From Planctomycetota bacterium (GTDB lineage Bacteria > Planctomycetota > JAPUJT01): a DNA stretch of 64,000 bases. Within the stretch, counting starts at the first letter, position 1. Each line of letters opens with the position of its first letter. Of this stretch, positions 33,835-43,005 are shown piece after piece. The notes below the pieces were generated by a model. The model ran no database searches. It was not told where the DNA came from and worked only from the letters and a program-made list of their open reading frames with translations. Both the position numbers and the translations under genes were made by a program. Location: contig JAPUJT010000023.1 of assembly GCA_027296055.1 (NCBI GenBank), forward strand, positions 1 through 64,000, given 5' to 3'.

Positions 33835-35331
33835 CTAATTCGAACCCGTTTCGGGGACAGTCGTTTTCTTCGAGGACATAGGCCTCGGCGTCGACGGAAT
33901 CTTCGCGCCCGATGACAGGCTCACCAGGAGTTGCTCAGCCGCCAGATCGCAGAGAATCAGAAGGACGGTGTCGCGTTGATCGAAATCCATCGTCGAGCCG
34001 GCGGGACGGTTGACGAACATCTCCCCGCGAAGATCTCCGAGGGCCAGGGTGATGCCAAGATCCCAGTCGGACTTCGCATCCGAATTCGTCCCCCAGGATC
34101 TTTCCGACGGGCCATCCACACCGAGATCTACGCTCCAGTGAGCTCCCAGATAGCCGAGGGCCTCCGCCGCGGCGCGGATCGACTCCCAGGCCTCCGGCTC
34201 CCCCCTCGACTCCTTCAAGGCCTTCCCCGTGTCGAACAGGATTTTCCTCACCTGCCGGAGGCCAGCCGGCCCCTCCGATCGCGATCGCCAGTTGCCACGC
34301 GCGAGCAGTATCCTGCGGAACACGATCGCCCCCAGGAACCCCGCCACCAGGAACCCGATCCCTATCTCACGCGTGTTGTTGTATGTGATCAGGATGGCGA
34401 CGCCGCCGAGAAAGGCCGTCACGCTGTACAAGATCAGGCTGGACTGCCGCTGAGTGAAACCCTGTCGCAGGAGGGTGTGGTGAATGTGCTCGTCGTCCCC
34501 GCGGAAGATCGGCCGTCCTCGAAAGAAGCGCCTCGCCGCGGCGAAGGTCGTGTCGGCGATGGGAAGTCCGAAGATCAGGACCGGAATCGTCATCGCCACG
34601 ACGGCGGAGGATTTCAGGGACCCGAGGATCGACAGGCTGGCCAGCGTGAACCCGACGAAGAGGCTGCCGCTGTCGCCCATGAAGATTCTGGCCGGATGAA
34701 AGTTATGCTGGAGGAAACCGAGGATCGCCCCGGCGAGTCCGATGACCAGGACCGCCCCCACGACGTTGTTGAGGGCAAGCGCACAGATGAAGAGGGCGAT
34801 CGCTGCGAACGCCGTCACCCCGGCGGCCAGGCCGTCGATCCCATCGATAAGATTGATGGCGTTCGTGATCCCCACGATCCAGATCACCGTGATGACAGGA
34901 CTGGCGGCCCCGAAGGCGATCGGATCGCCGAACGGATTGGTGACGTGGGTGATCTGGACTCCCATCTTGTAGACGACGACGGCGGCCACGATTTCGATGG
35001 GAAGCTTGATCCAGGGGCTCCACCCTCGCAGGTCATCCGCGACGCCAACGGCAAGGATGATCGTGGAGCCGACGAGAATCCCGAGGATCTCGGGAAAACG
35101 AGTGGCGACCTCGGCCGTCACGGTGTTCGAGATCAACAGCAGGGAGAGGAGGGGGAGGAAGAAGGCGGCATAGATAGCGATTCCCCCGAGCCTCGGGACC
35201 GCTCCCCGATGGACCTTGCGTCTCCCGGGACGATCCATCGCGCCGAGCCGGATCGCGAGAGCGCGGGCCACAGGCGTGAGAAGGGCCGCCAGCAGAAGCG
35301 ACAGTAGAAAAATCCCCGCGTAGGTCTTCAT
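33835..35331 (-). CDS. WecA/MraY-family polyprenyl-phosphate phosphosugar transferase
   Basis: A 498-residue protein. The first 330 residues hold about ten membrane helices with family motifs [56 protein letters not shown] and the basic loop [15 protein letters not shown]. This matches transferases that load GlcNAc-1-P or a similar phosphosugar onto undecaprenyl phosphate, the first step of O-antigen or exopolysaccharide synthesis. An extra C-terminal soluble domain of about 150 residues is unrecognised. It overlaps the upstream GT4 gene by an ATGA. Confidence 0.92.
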   Translation of the reverse strand: MKTYAGIFLLSLLLAALLTPVARALAIRLGAMDRPGRRKVHRGAVPRLGGIAIYAAFFLPLLSLLLISNTVTAEVATRFPEILGILVGSTIILAVGVADDLRGWSPWIKLPIEIVAAVVVYKMGVQITHVTNPFGDPIAFGAASPVITVIWIVGITNAINLIDGIDGLAAGVTAFAAIALFICALALNNVVGAVLVIGLAGAILGFLQHNFHPARIFMGDSGSLFVGFTLASLSILGSLKSSAVVAMTIPVLIFGLPIADTTFAAARRFFRGRPIFRGDDEHIHHTLLRQGFTQRQSSLILYSVTAFLGGVAILITYNNTREIGIGFLVAGFLGAIVFRRILLARGNWRSRSEGPAGLRQVRKILFDTGKALKESRGEPEAWESIRAAAEALGYLGAHWSVDLGVDGPSERSWGTNSDAKSDWDLGITLALGDLRGEMFVNRPAGSTMDFDQRDTVLLILCDLAAEQLLVSLSSGAKIPSTPRPMSSKKTTVPETGSN

Positions 35332-36551
35332 GAAAAATGACCGTCCATACCGAGGATGGCGCCTGCCATGGCCGCCGCAGAGGCCTCGGGGCTGAACTCC
35401 TCGATGATCCTCCGGGAGGCCTCCCCCATCCGCTCACGAAGCGTAGGCCGGGAGAGGATCGTGTGGAGGGCCGATCGGAGGCGTTCTACGTCCCGGACCG
35501 GATAGACGAAGCCGTTCTCTCCATGGCGAACCAGGTCTCGAGCCGCTCCCGCAACGGATGAGACCACGACGGGCAGGCCGGAGGCCATCGCCTCGTTGAC
35601 GACGAAGCCCCACGAATCGTGCCAGGTGGGCAATACAAAGACATCCGCCGTGGAGTAGTAAAGAGGCAGTCGATCCCGGGGAACGAAACCTGGAAAGAAC
35701 AGATTTCCCCATCCCCGGGTCTTCGCGCGCCGACGGAGTCGGGAGAGCCCCGGGCCGGAGCCGGCGAGGACGAGTCCGGTCTCGCCCTTCGAGTCCAGAC
35801 CGAGAAAGGCCGCGATCAGGTCCTCGGTTCCCTTCCACTGCTCGATCCGGCCAACGAACAGTATCACCTTTTTCGGCAGCCCGAGACGTCGCCGCCAGAC
35901 CCGCCGATCGCGGTCGAGGCGCTCTCGCGATCGGGCGAAGAAGGCGGTATCGGTCGAATTGGGTACGACCTGGATGCGAGGAGACGGAGCCCCGAGCCCC
36001 TCGAGGTACTCCTTCGCGGCCGTTCCGGATGCGAGGTACCCGTCGCAGGACGACACGATCTTTCGCTTCAGAAACTCCTTCACCCTCCCCCCGGACCTTC
36101 GATCCGCCGCGGTGCTCTCCGACCAGAGGAGGACCTTCTTTCCCATCGCTCGAGCGAGAAGCATCGCCTGAATGTAAGCGGGGTGCGAATATCCCGGCAG
36201 GATCACCAGATCAAATTCCCGACGGGCTATCCTGCGGGGAAGGAGGGCGCCCCAGGTCAGCCCTTCGTGACGAAGCCCGCCGTGCGTGAGTATCGTGAAC
36301 GGATACTCGATCTCATCCAGATGGAGATCCCATTCACGCCGATGTCTGCGGCAGAGGTGAATCACATGTAGATCGACGCGAGGCATCCGGGCGAGGGCGT
36401 TGAACAGGGGATTTCGGTACGGGGTGATCATCGGAGAGACGAGGAGGACCCGGATGGGAAGACCGTCGCCCCCGTTCGTCCCGACGCCTTCCGTGTGTGT
36501 TCTGGCAGCGCGCGGGACAGCTTCGGAATCTATTCCCTGCGAGATAGCCAT
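35328..36551 (-). CDS. GT4-family glycosyltransferase
   Basis: A 407-residue protein. The start is the ATG at 36551, with AGGAGGA unusually close to the codon. [21 protein letters not shown] opens the acceptor domain; [20 protein letters not shown] opens the donor domain; [22 protein letters not shown] holds the donor-site Glu residues. An N-terminal extension of about 30 residues is low complexity and may not be translated. It lies between the deacetylase gene (52-base gap) and the WecA-like gene in the same operon. Confidence 0.88.
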   Translation of the reverse strand: MAISQGIDSEAVPRAARTHTEGVGTNGGDGLPIRVLLVSPMITPYRNPLFNALARMPRVDLHVIHLCRRHRREWDLHLDEIEYPFTILTHGGLRHEGLTWGALLPRRIARREFDLVILPGYSHPAYIQAMLLARAMGKKVLLWSESTAADRRSGGRVKEFLKRKIVSSCDGYLASGTAAKEYLEGLGAPSPRIQVVPNSTDTAFFARSRERLDRDRRVWRRRLGLPKKVILFVGRIEQWKGTEDLIAAFLGLDSKGETGLVLAGSGPGLSRLRRRAKTRGWGNLFFPGFVPRDRLPLYYSTADVFVLPTWHDSWGFVVNEAMASGLPVVVSSVAGAARDLVRHGENGFVYPVRDVERLRSALHTILSRPTLRERMGEASRRIIEEFSPEASAAAMAGAILGMDGHFS

Positions 36552-36603
36552 TCCTCCTGGGAAGTTCTAGTCCTCCTCATTCTAGATAGCGTCCCAAAAC
36601 CGG

Positions 36604-38709
36604 TCAACCCGGCTGGGTCCCGCGACCCTCTCCTCGTGCGTAAGGGCTGAACGGCTCATCACCAGCAGTGCGGGCGATGTGAATCGGCTCGGGGAGAGGT
36701 GGGCCCCCTCCTGGCCAGAAGAGGACCGGCTTCGGCCTCCCCCTCAGGAACCGATTCCGCTGGAGGGCCCTGCCCAGGATGGGGCATGTCGCCCGCGCCC
36801 GGATGAATCTCGGGGAAAGACGCGCCAGGTGGGAGACCATACCGCCTACCATCCATTCATAAAGCGCCGGCGTTGGCCTGGGGGCGAAGATCTCCACGAT
36901 GGCCGCCTCCACTACACCGCCCCGGGAGAAGACCCGCCCCAGCGCCCACCCCACCGCCTCCCCCTCCACATCGAACCGGACGGCGAGGTATCTGCCGGCG
37001 CCACCGTCTTTCCTTTCCATCCACTCTTGATGGGAGGGGTCGGGGATCTGAACCGTCCCGTAGCCGAGGGGGCCATCGTAGAGGGTCGTCACCTCGGACC
37101 CTATCTCCTTCACGGGGATCATTCGCCCCGCGCGGGGCGCCTGCCCTGAGGAGCCTCGAAGGGACTGCCCGTTGGGCGGGCGCAGAAGCGTCCGGACCCC
37201 CACGGCGAAGAGACCCGTCCCTAAGGGCGCGGGCAGTCCGGACCGGCGTCGTAGTTCGGCGCCCATCGCGGATCCATCCAGGGGCAGGATGAAGGGATGG
37301 GAAGTGGCGATCACGCGCCAGCCCATTCTGGGCAGGAGTCGGACGGGGGCAGAGGTCCCGACGACGCACAGCACGGGCTCGGGCCTTTCCATGAGGGCCT
37401 GCATCACCGCCGTCCCTAGACCCCCACGACGCCACTCCGGCAGGCAGTACCAATCGAACATCTCGAGACAGGCGGTGGTCCCACCACCGACCCTGTAGAG
37501 TCGCCGCATCCCGGATACTGTCGCCAGGCAATCGTTTCCCCGTCGGGCCACCATGATGGCATCGAGGGACGGACAATCGATGTAACGCCACCGGCCAAAC
37601 ACCTCGCTCCGGGGCCGATCCCACGCCCTCTCGCCTAGCCGGCGCAACGCCGAAACATCATCTGGATGAAAGGGGCTGATCTCGACCTCACGGGAGATAC
37701 CCTCCCGGCCGGATCCACCTGTCGGAGCCGGGGCGCGAATCCGGGCGGGGGTTCGCGCCGCTCTGAACCTCGAGGGGCCTCGGTAGGGCCTCACCCCTCT
37801 CGGACGGCCCACCAGACGGCGGATGAGGCCCGGAATGCCACTCAGCTCGGCGGCTAGCCTGTTGACGGAGCCGTGATCTGCCACCCCCATACCCTTGAGG
37901 TTGTACGGGTCCGTGTCGGGGCCGTTCCAGCCCACGTCGATTCCCCGTGCCGATGAATATCCGGCCTCCTGCACCATCTCGCGGAGGCGTTCGTCCCGAT
38001 CGCCTCCGGGGTAGCTGAAGTGCCGGCAGTCCCGCCCCAGGAGCGTCTCCAGATCCTTCCTCGAGCCGGCCACTTCCTCGCGGCACTCCTCGTCGGTGCA
38101 GGTGGAGAGCATAGGATGCGTCCGCGAGTGTGAACCAAAATCGACGCTCGCCTCCATGGCCACCAGCTCATCGACGCTCAGGGCCTGCCGCTCCGAGGAG
38201 GGGTAATCCTTCTCGGGCGCGAACCCGACGGCCCTCTGGAGCATCTCGAGGCGCCGCGCATGAGGCTGGCGCCCGAGCATCGCCTTGTCGATTCCGGATC
38301 GCATGAACCAGAACTGCCGGAGAGACCCGACGACCCCGCTACACAGGTACAGGATCGGGACGACGCCATACCGGCCGAAGAGAGGATTGAGCTCCACGTT
38401 GCCCCGATGGCCATCATCCAGTGTGAGCACGAGAGGATAGTCCGGAATGTCGTTCCAGTGGCCGTTACGGATGGCGTCGACGAGCCGGTCCAGGGATATG
38501 AACGAGTACCGGTGGGAGAGGTAGTCGAGATGCCTCGCCAGGGTGGCGGGGTCGGGGTCATGGTACCAGATAATGGTAGCCCGCCGCCTGGCGCAGACAC
38601 GGCGGACAGCGGAGGGGAGGCCGCTCAACCGGAGGAGGGCCGCGCCCACCTCCGTGGCGAGGCGTGGAAAGGAGGCCCGGACCGGGCTGCCGAGTTCGTC
38701 GGAATTCAT
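36604..38709 (-). CDS. Polysaccharide deacetylase fused to GNAT-like acyltransferase
   Basis: About 701 residues from MNSDELGSPVRASF; the ORF's extra 64 residues run into the divergent promoter region. The N-terminal half is a NodB-type polysaccharide deacetylase: LVLTLDDGHRGN (metal Asp pair), DFGSHSRTHPMLS (metal His pair) and HFSYPGGDRD. After an Arg/Pro-rich linker comes a GNAT-like acyltransferase domain (ISPFHPDDVSALRRLGE, PEWRRGGLGTAVMQALM with the acetyl-CoA loop) and a second, related C-terminal region. The pair of activities could remove and replace N-acyl groups on amino sugars. It is the first gene of the leftward polysaccharide operon. Confidence 0.85.
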   Translation of the reverse strand: MNSDELGSPVRASFPRLATEVGAALLRLSGLPSAVRRVCARRRATIIWYHDPDPATLARHLDYLSHRYSFISLDRLVDAIRNGHWNDIPDYPLVLTLDDGHRGNVELNPLFGRYGVVPILYLCSGVVGSLRQFWFMRSGIDKAMLGRQPHARRLEMLQRAVGFAPEKDYPSSERQALSVDELVAMEASVDFGSHSRTHPMLSTCTDEECREEVAGSRKDLETLLGRDCRHFSYPGGDRDERLREMVQEAGYSSARGIDVGWNGPDTDPYNLKGMGVADHGSVNRLAAELSGIPGLIRRLVGRPRGVRPYRGPSRFRAARTPARIRAPAPTGGSGREGISREVEISPFHPDDVSALRRLGERAWDRPRSEVFGRWRYIDCPSLDAIMVARRGNDCLATVSGMRRLYRVGGGTTACLEMFDWYCLPEWRRGGLGTAVMQALMERPEPVLCVVGTSAPVRLLPRMGWRVIATSHPFILPLDGSAMGAELRRRSGLPAPLGTGLFAVGVRTLLRPPNGQSLRGSSGQAPRAGRMIPVKEIGSEVTTLYDGPLGYGTVQIPDPSHQEWMERKDGGAGRYLAVRFDVEGEAVGWALGRVFSRGGVVEAAIVEIFAPRPTPALYEWMVGGMVSHLARLSPRFIRARATCPILGRALQRNRFLRGRPKPVLFWPGGGPPLPEPIHIARTAGDEPFSPYARGEGRGTQPG
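37137..37160. repeat. Dispersed repeat copy in the deacetylase gene
   Basis: The stretch around GCCCTGAGGAGCCTCGAAGG is a near-exact reverse complement of the 24-bp units at 33127-33174. Here it encodes part of the linker SLRGSSGQAP. It is followed by GTTGGGCGGGCG, another similar GC block. Confidence 0.6.
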
Positions 38710-38894
38710 GGCGCTTGTGGAACATGCAGAATGCCGTACACCAGCGGGACGAGGACCCGCTAGCCGGCGACCTGGAATCTGAAATGCCTTCCCGCTCCGA
38801 TGAACTCCGCCAATCGCTGCCCCGGGAAGCCTGTCAGAATTGAAGGCTGGATGGCGTACTTCCTTGGTCCGTCGGGATTTAAGCGCCCCAATTC

Positions 38895-38923
38895 TTGACA
38901 AAGATCTGAGTGTCTCCCATAAT
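38895..38923 (+). promoter_or_regulatory. Promoter of the HEAT/TPR and DUF4388 operon
   Basis: A perfect TTGACA and CATAAT separated by 17 bases, about 45 bases before the start of transcription-proximal ATG at 38975. It is one of the best promoter matches in the window. Confidence 0.75.
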
Positions 38924-38974
38924 ATTTTAGCGGATCGAGCTCCCTAAATCCTCCTGGAGGCCAAAGGAACGCCC

Positions 38975-40285
38975 ATGGTCGGCCTGCTTCTCGCGATCCT
39001 TGCCCTGGGGCCCCCCGAGGGGCCTTCCTGGCAGGACGATCAAACTTTGATCCAGCAGACCGCGGCATGGGTTCGTGACGCCACTTCCCGTCGTCCGGAA
39101 CTGGCGGATTCGGCGCGGGAGGATCTCCATTCACTCGATCTCGACGCAGTCCCCGGCCTCGCCGTGCACCTTGGTGATCTCGAAAGTCGGCCGGTCATCG
39201 TCGAGGCGATCGAGACGATTTGCGACCGGGCCCTCACCGAGCTGTCCCGCGACGGCGATGAAGCGGTGACCCTGGAGGAAAGGGAGCGCATGGAGTCGTC
39301 GATGCTCCGCGCGGGTCCCCTCGCCGCATCATCGCTGATGAAAGCGATCCATTTCGGACAGACGAAGGAGCGGGAGACGGCGATGAATATTTGGTCCCAT
39401 CTCAAGGATTCCGTCGTCCTTGACGATTCCGGATGGGATCAGCTCATGCGAACCCTGCCGCTTTCCGCGCCCATCGTTCTCGACCTGGCCCGGAAAGAAG
39501 ATACCTCCGCCCGAGCGACCCTTCTGATGCGCGAGGCGTCGGATCTCGAGATCGAAAGACTCTCCTCGCCCGATTGGGGCGTCCGCGAGAGGGCGGCGGA
39601 AGCCCTATTCCTGTTGGGGGATGTCGCCGAGCCTGCTCTCGGAGAAGCGGCTTCATCCCGCGACGCGCACCTCGCCTTCACGGCCGGAAGGCTCTATCAG
39701 CAGATTCGTTGGAAGGTCGGAACATCCCTGGCCCACCGACTGGGGCATCGGCTGGAGGGGTACGAGAAACTGGACTGGCGGGACCGGAGGGCCATGATCT
39801 ACCGGATCGCCCGACTCGGCCGCTCGGAGGCGATCCCGCCTCTCCGAAAGATCCTCGAGGTCGAAAGGAGCGAGGCCGTCCGGATCTCCGCGGCGGAGAG
39901 CCTTGCCGTTCTTCGAGATCGCGAAGGGATCAACTACCTGAAACTGCTCAACCTGCATTCGCGCTTCCTGACACCGAGAGTGACGGTCGGGATATACATT
40001 GACCAGGGGCTTCGATACCTTCGAGAGGACGACTATCCCGAGGCGGAGAAGGAGTTCCTCAAGGCCCTGGAGATCGACCCCCTCAACAAACTGGCCCACT
40101 ACAACCTGGCCTGCACCTACTCGCTATGGGGTAAGACAGACGAGGCCCTTCGAAGCCTGGGCCTCGCCCTCGAGAACGGTTTCAGGAAGTTCCGGCACAT
40201 GGAGAAGGACGAGGACCTGGATCCGATCCGGGACGACGAGAGGTACAAGGAACTGCTGGACAGATTCCAGTCTGGCAGTAAGTAG
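38975..40285 (+). CDS. Exported HEAT and TPR repeat protein
   Basis: A 436-residue protein with AAGGA upstream of its ATG. A short signal peptide (MVGLLLAILALGPPEG) is followed by alpha-helical HEAT-like repeats through about residue 320 (for example SEAIPPLRKILEVERSEAVRISAAESLAVLRD, quoted in part as SEAIPPLRKILEVERSEAVR). A TPR pair follows near 350-410 (DYPEAEKEFLKALEIDPLNK). Such repeats mediate protein contacts; no catalytic domain is visible. It is probably periplasmic. The DUF4388 gene follows after 67 bases in the same direction. Confidence 0.82.
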   Translation: MVGLLLAILALGPPEGPSWQDDQTLIQQTAAWVRDATSRRPELADSAREDLHSLDLDAVPGLAVHLGDLESRPVIVEAIETICDRALTELSRDGDEAVTLEERERMESSMLRAGPLAASSLMKAIHFGQTKERETAMNIWSHLKDSVVLDDSGWDQLMRTLPLSAPIVLDLARKEDTSARATLLMREASDLEIERLSSPDWGVRERAAEALFLLGDVAEPALGEAASSRDAHLAFTAGRLYQQIRWKVGTSLAHRLGHRLEGYEKLDWRDRRAMIYRIARLGRSEAIPPLRKILEVERSEAVRISAAESLAVLRDREGINYLKLLNLHSRFLTPRVTVGIYIDQGLRYLREDDYPEAEKEFLKALEIDPLNKLAHYNLACTYSLWGKTDEALRSLGLALENGFRKFRHMEKDEDLDPIRDDERYKELLDRFQSGSK

Positions 40286-40352
40286 CGCTGAGGCCGATCC
40301 GGATTCTGTGAACCGGACCTGGCACGATTGCCCGAACCGCCGGGGGGTGGGG

Positions 40353-42926
40353 ATGAGCGACCGAGAGATCCGTGACGGACAGCCGGAAGGCGCCATGAAC
40401 AGCAACCTCAACATCATGGATCTGTCCAACATCCTCCACTCTCTGGGTTCGTCCCGGAGGACGGGCACCCTGAAGGTAGAGGGGCCGGAGGGGGCGCAGA
40501 AGTGGGTCTACTTCGATCAGGGGTTGGTGGTCCATATCCATGTCGACGGGGAAAACGATATCATCGGCACCGCATTGTTCCGCGCCTACAAGATCGATGA
40601 AGAAGCGTTGGGCAGAGCCCGGGGGGCCGCCGAGGCGGACGGAGCGGGGATCGGAGAGTTTTTCATCGAAGAGGGCTGGGTCTCTGTGGAGGAGATCACC
40701 GATGCCCTGGGACGCCAGACCTCGGAGGAGATGTGCGAGATCTTCACCTGGCCTGACATCACCTGCGAGTTCTACGAAGGGGGGCCGCTCGAAGATGTCT
40801 TCACCTGGGAGGAGCTCGTCTATCCCCTGACGATGAACCCGGACCTGCTCGTGATCGAGTCGGCCCGCCGACAGGACGAGTGGACGTCGATCGCCCGCGT
40901 GATCCCGTCCGCCAGGGACGTCTACACCGCCACGCCAAAATCGTTCACCTACATGAACTCGGAGGACGAGGAGACGATGCCGGAGCGTGAGCTCCTGGGC
41001 TGGATCGATGGCGTCCTCGACGTCGAGGAGGTCATCGAGCGAGCCCGCCTCAGCCGCTTCCAGGCGCTCAAGGTGATGGCCCAGCTGGCCGAGGAGGGGG
41101 CGATCGAGCCGATCCTTCCTCTTCAGCTCATCCAGCTAGCCTTCGATCTCTCGAAGGAAGGAAACGTCAAGAAATGCCTGCGCCTCTACGAGCGCGCCGA
41201 GGAGCTTGGCGTAGATCAGTGGGACCTCTCGAGTCGGATCGCCCGCGCCTACGAGACCATGGGGGACAACGTTCGCGCGGCAAAGAGCTATCTCGACTTC
41301 GCGCAGCGCTGTCTCGGGCAGAGGCGCTACGACGAGGCGATCCACACGCTGCAGAAGGTCATCGTGCTCCAGCCGAACAACTTCGGCGTGCACGAGAAAC
41401 TGGTCAACCTCCTGATGGAGCAGGATCGGAGGGAGGAGGCCCTGCGCGAGCTCTCCAAGCTGATCGGCAAGCTGGAGCAGGAGGGAAGCACCGATCGCTT
41501 GATCCGAGCGTGGCAGAAGGTCGTCCTCCTCGCGCCGGACAATCTCGATGCCTATGGAAACCTCGCGACTCTCTACCAGGCGGCCGGCCTCACCGCCCAG
41601 GCGATGGTCGAGTTCGACGGCCTCGCTCGGAAGATGATGGAAGATGGTCGCCCGGACGATGCGATCCAGGTCTATCGCCAGATCCTCCAGATCGATCCGG
41701 AATCCCAGGAGTCGAGGATGAGGCTGGCCACGGTCCTCACGGAACTGGGTAGAAACACAGAAGCGGTGAAGGAGCTGATCGATCTCTCCCGGTACCTCTC
41801 ACTAAACGAGGAGGAGAATCGGGACGGCCTCATAGAGGTCCACGAGAGGATCGCGACCCTCGAGCCGGACAACAAGGACTCTCGCGAGTGGCTGGCCAAC
41901 GCCTACGCCGACCGTTCGGATTCGGACAAGGCGGTCGCGCACTTCCGAGGAATCGCCCAGTCGCTTCATCGCGCGGGCAAGCTCCGGGACGCTATTTCCC
42001 CCCTCCAGCGAATCGTCGAGCTCCGTCCGACGGAGAAGCGAGGAAGGAAGGAACTGGCGCGCGCCTACTGCGATATCGGGGAGACGGCGACGGCGGCGCA
42101 GGTCCTGCACACCCTGGCGGATCAAATACGGAACAAGAAAAACCCCCGCGCCTGCTTCGAGATCTACGAGGAGATTTTGCGGATCTCACCCTTCGATCTT
42201 CGTACGCACAAGGGTCTGGCCGAGCTCTACCTGAGTGAGAAGTCGAACGAGCGGGCACTGGGCAAGTATCTGATGATTGCAAAGATGTGCAATCATGCAG
42301 GTCTCCACGACGAGGCAGAGGAAGTGTTGAAGAAGGCGGCGGGGCTTGACTCCGACAACCCGGAGATCTCCTGGGAGATGGCCGAGGTCCTGCGCGCAGA
42401 CGGTCGCAACCTGGAGGCGGCGCGTCAGCTGATAAAATTTGCCCGTGGCGAGATCGAGAGGAAGAACTTCGGTCGGGCGCAGGAGGCGTGCGACCGGATT
42501 CGACAGATCGATCCCGAGAATACCGAAGTCGAGATCATACTGAAGGACCTCTCTTCCCGGGACGCGATGCTTGCCGGGAGATTGAACCTGCAGCCCACCG
42601 GACTCTCCGAGCCGGCCCCCTGGGACCCTGCCACGACCATACCCACAGCCCCGGTCAGGCCGGCCAAGACGGCGCCGAGTGGCCCGGTGCGCACCGGGGG
42701 ATCGGTCGCCGGGATCGCGGCGAAGATGCGATCCCTCAGTCGTCCGGCAGCCCAGCCGGCCGACAGGCCTCAGTTCAAGGAGGGAGATGGAGCGCCCGCC
42801 GCCAAGAAATCCTCGAAGGTCTCCTCCCCCGCCGAGAAGCTCCGCGCCATGAAGACGAAGCCCGATGCTGACTCGCCAGTGCCCGCCGCCGCCTCGACGG
42901 AGGATCAGGGCCGCGCCAAAGGTTGA
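40353..42926 (+). CDS. DUF4388 (PATAN-like) and multi-TPR protein
   Basis: About 857 residues from MSDREIRDGQPEG, with GGGGGGTGGGG upstream; the longer ORF start overlaps the preceding gene. Residues about 15-165 match the DUF4388 domain (LSNILHSLGSSRRTGTLKVE, WVYFDQGLVVHIHVDG), found in bacterial two-component and gliding-related proteins. At least ten TPR-like helices follow to about residue 760 (AKSYLDFAQRCLGQRRYDEA, DAIQVYRQILQIDPESQE). A disordered Pro/Ala/Lys tail ends the protein. No membrane segment is seen, so it is a cytoplasmic scaffold or signalling adaptor by inference. Confidence 0.85.
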   Translation: MSDREIRDGQPEGAMNSNLNIMDLSNILHSLGSSRRTGTLKVEGPEGAQKWVYFDQGLVVHIHVDGENDIIGTALFRAYKIDEEALGRARGAAEADGAGIGEFFIEEGWVSVEEITDALGRQTSEEMCEIFTWPDITCEFYEGGPLEDVFTWEELVYPLTMNPDLLVIESARRQDEWTSIARVIPSARDVYTATPKSFTYMNSEDEETMPERELLGWIDGVLDVEEVIERARLSRFQALKVMAQLAEEGAIEPILPLQLIQLAFDLSKEGNVKKCLRLYERAEELGVDQWDLSSRIARAYETMGDNVRAAKSYLDFAQRCLGQRRYDEAIHTLQKVIVLQPNNFGVHEKLVNLLMEQDRREEALRELSKLIGKLEQEGSTDRLIRAWQKVVLLAPDNLDAYGNLATLYQAAGLTAQAMVEFDGLARKMMEDGRPDDAIQVYRQILQIDPESQESRMRLATVLTELGRNTEAVKELIDLSRYLSLNEEENRDGLIEVHERIATLEPDNKDSREWLANAYADRSDSDKAVAHFRGIAQSLHRAGKLRDAISPLQRIVELRPTEKRGRKELARAYCDIGETATAAQVLHTLADQIRNKKNPRACFEIYEEILRISPFDLRTHKGLAELYLSEKSNERALGKYLMIAKMCNHAGLHDEAEEVLKKAAGLDSDNPEISWEMAEVLRADGRNLEAARQLIKFARGEIERKNFGRAQEACDRIRQIDPENTEVEIILKDLSSRDAMLAGRLNLQPTGLSEPAPWDPATTIPTAPVRPAKTAPSGPVRTGGSVAGIAAKMRSLSRPAAQPADRPQFKEGDGAPAAKKSSKVSSPAEKLRAMKTKPDADSPVPAAASTEDQGRAKG

Positions 42927-42951
42927 TCTCGGCCCGATCTGAGGGAATAAT
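42923..42951 (+). promoter_or_regulatory. Promoter of kelch lipoprotein A
   Basis: TTGATC and AATAAT separated by 17 bases. The -35 overlaps the stop codon of the DUF4388 gene; the start of transcription would be about 48 bases before the ATG. Confidence 0.6.
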
Positions 42952-43005
42952 CTGAATTGTCCAAGGGTCGGGCCTTCTATCCGTTCGAATCGTCGAGGAG
43001 GTGCC

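Noticed and set aside
33931-35307. 458-residue plus-strand ORF
   Set aside because: Antisense to the WecA-like gene with charged, low-complexity translation.
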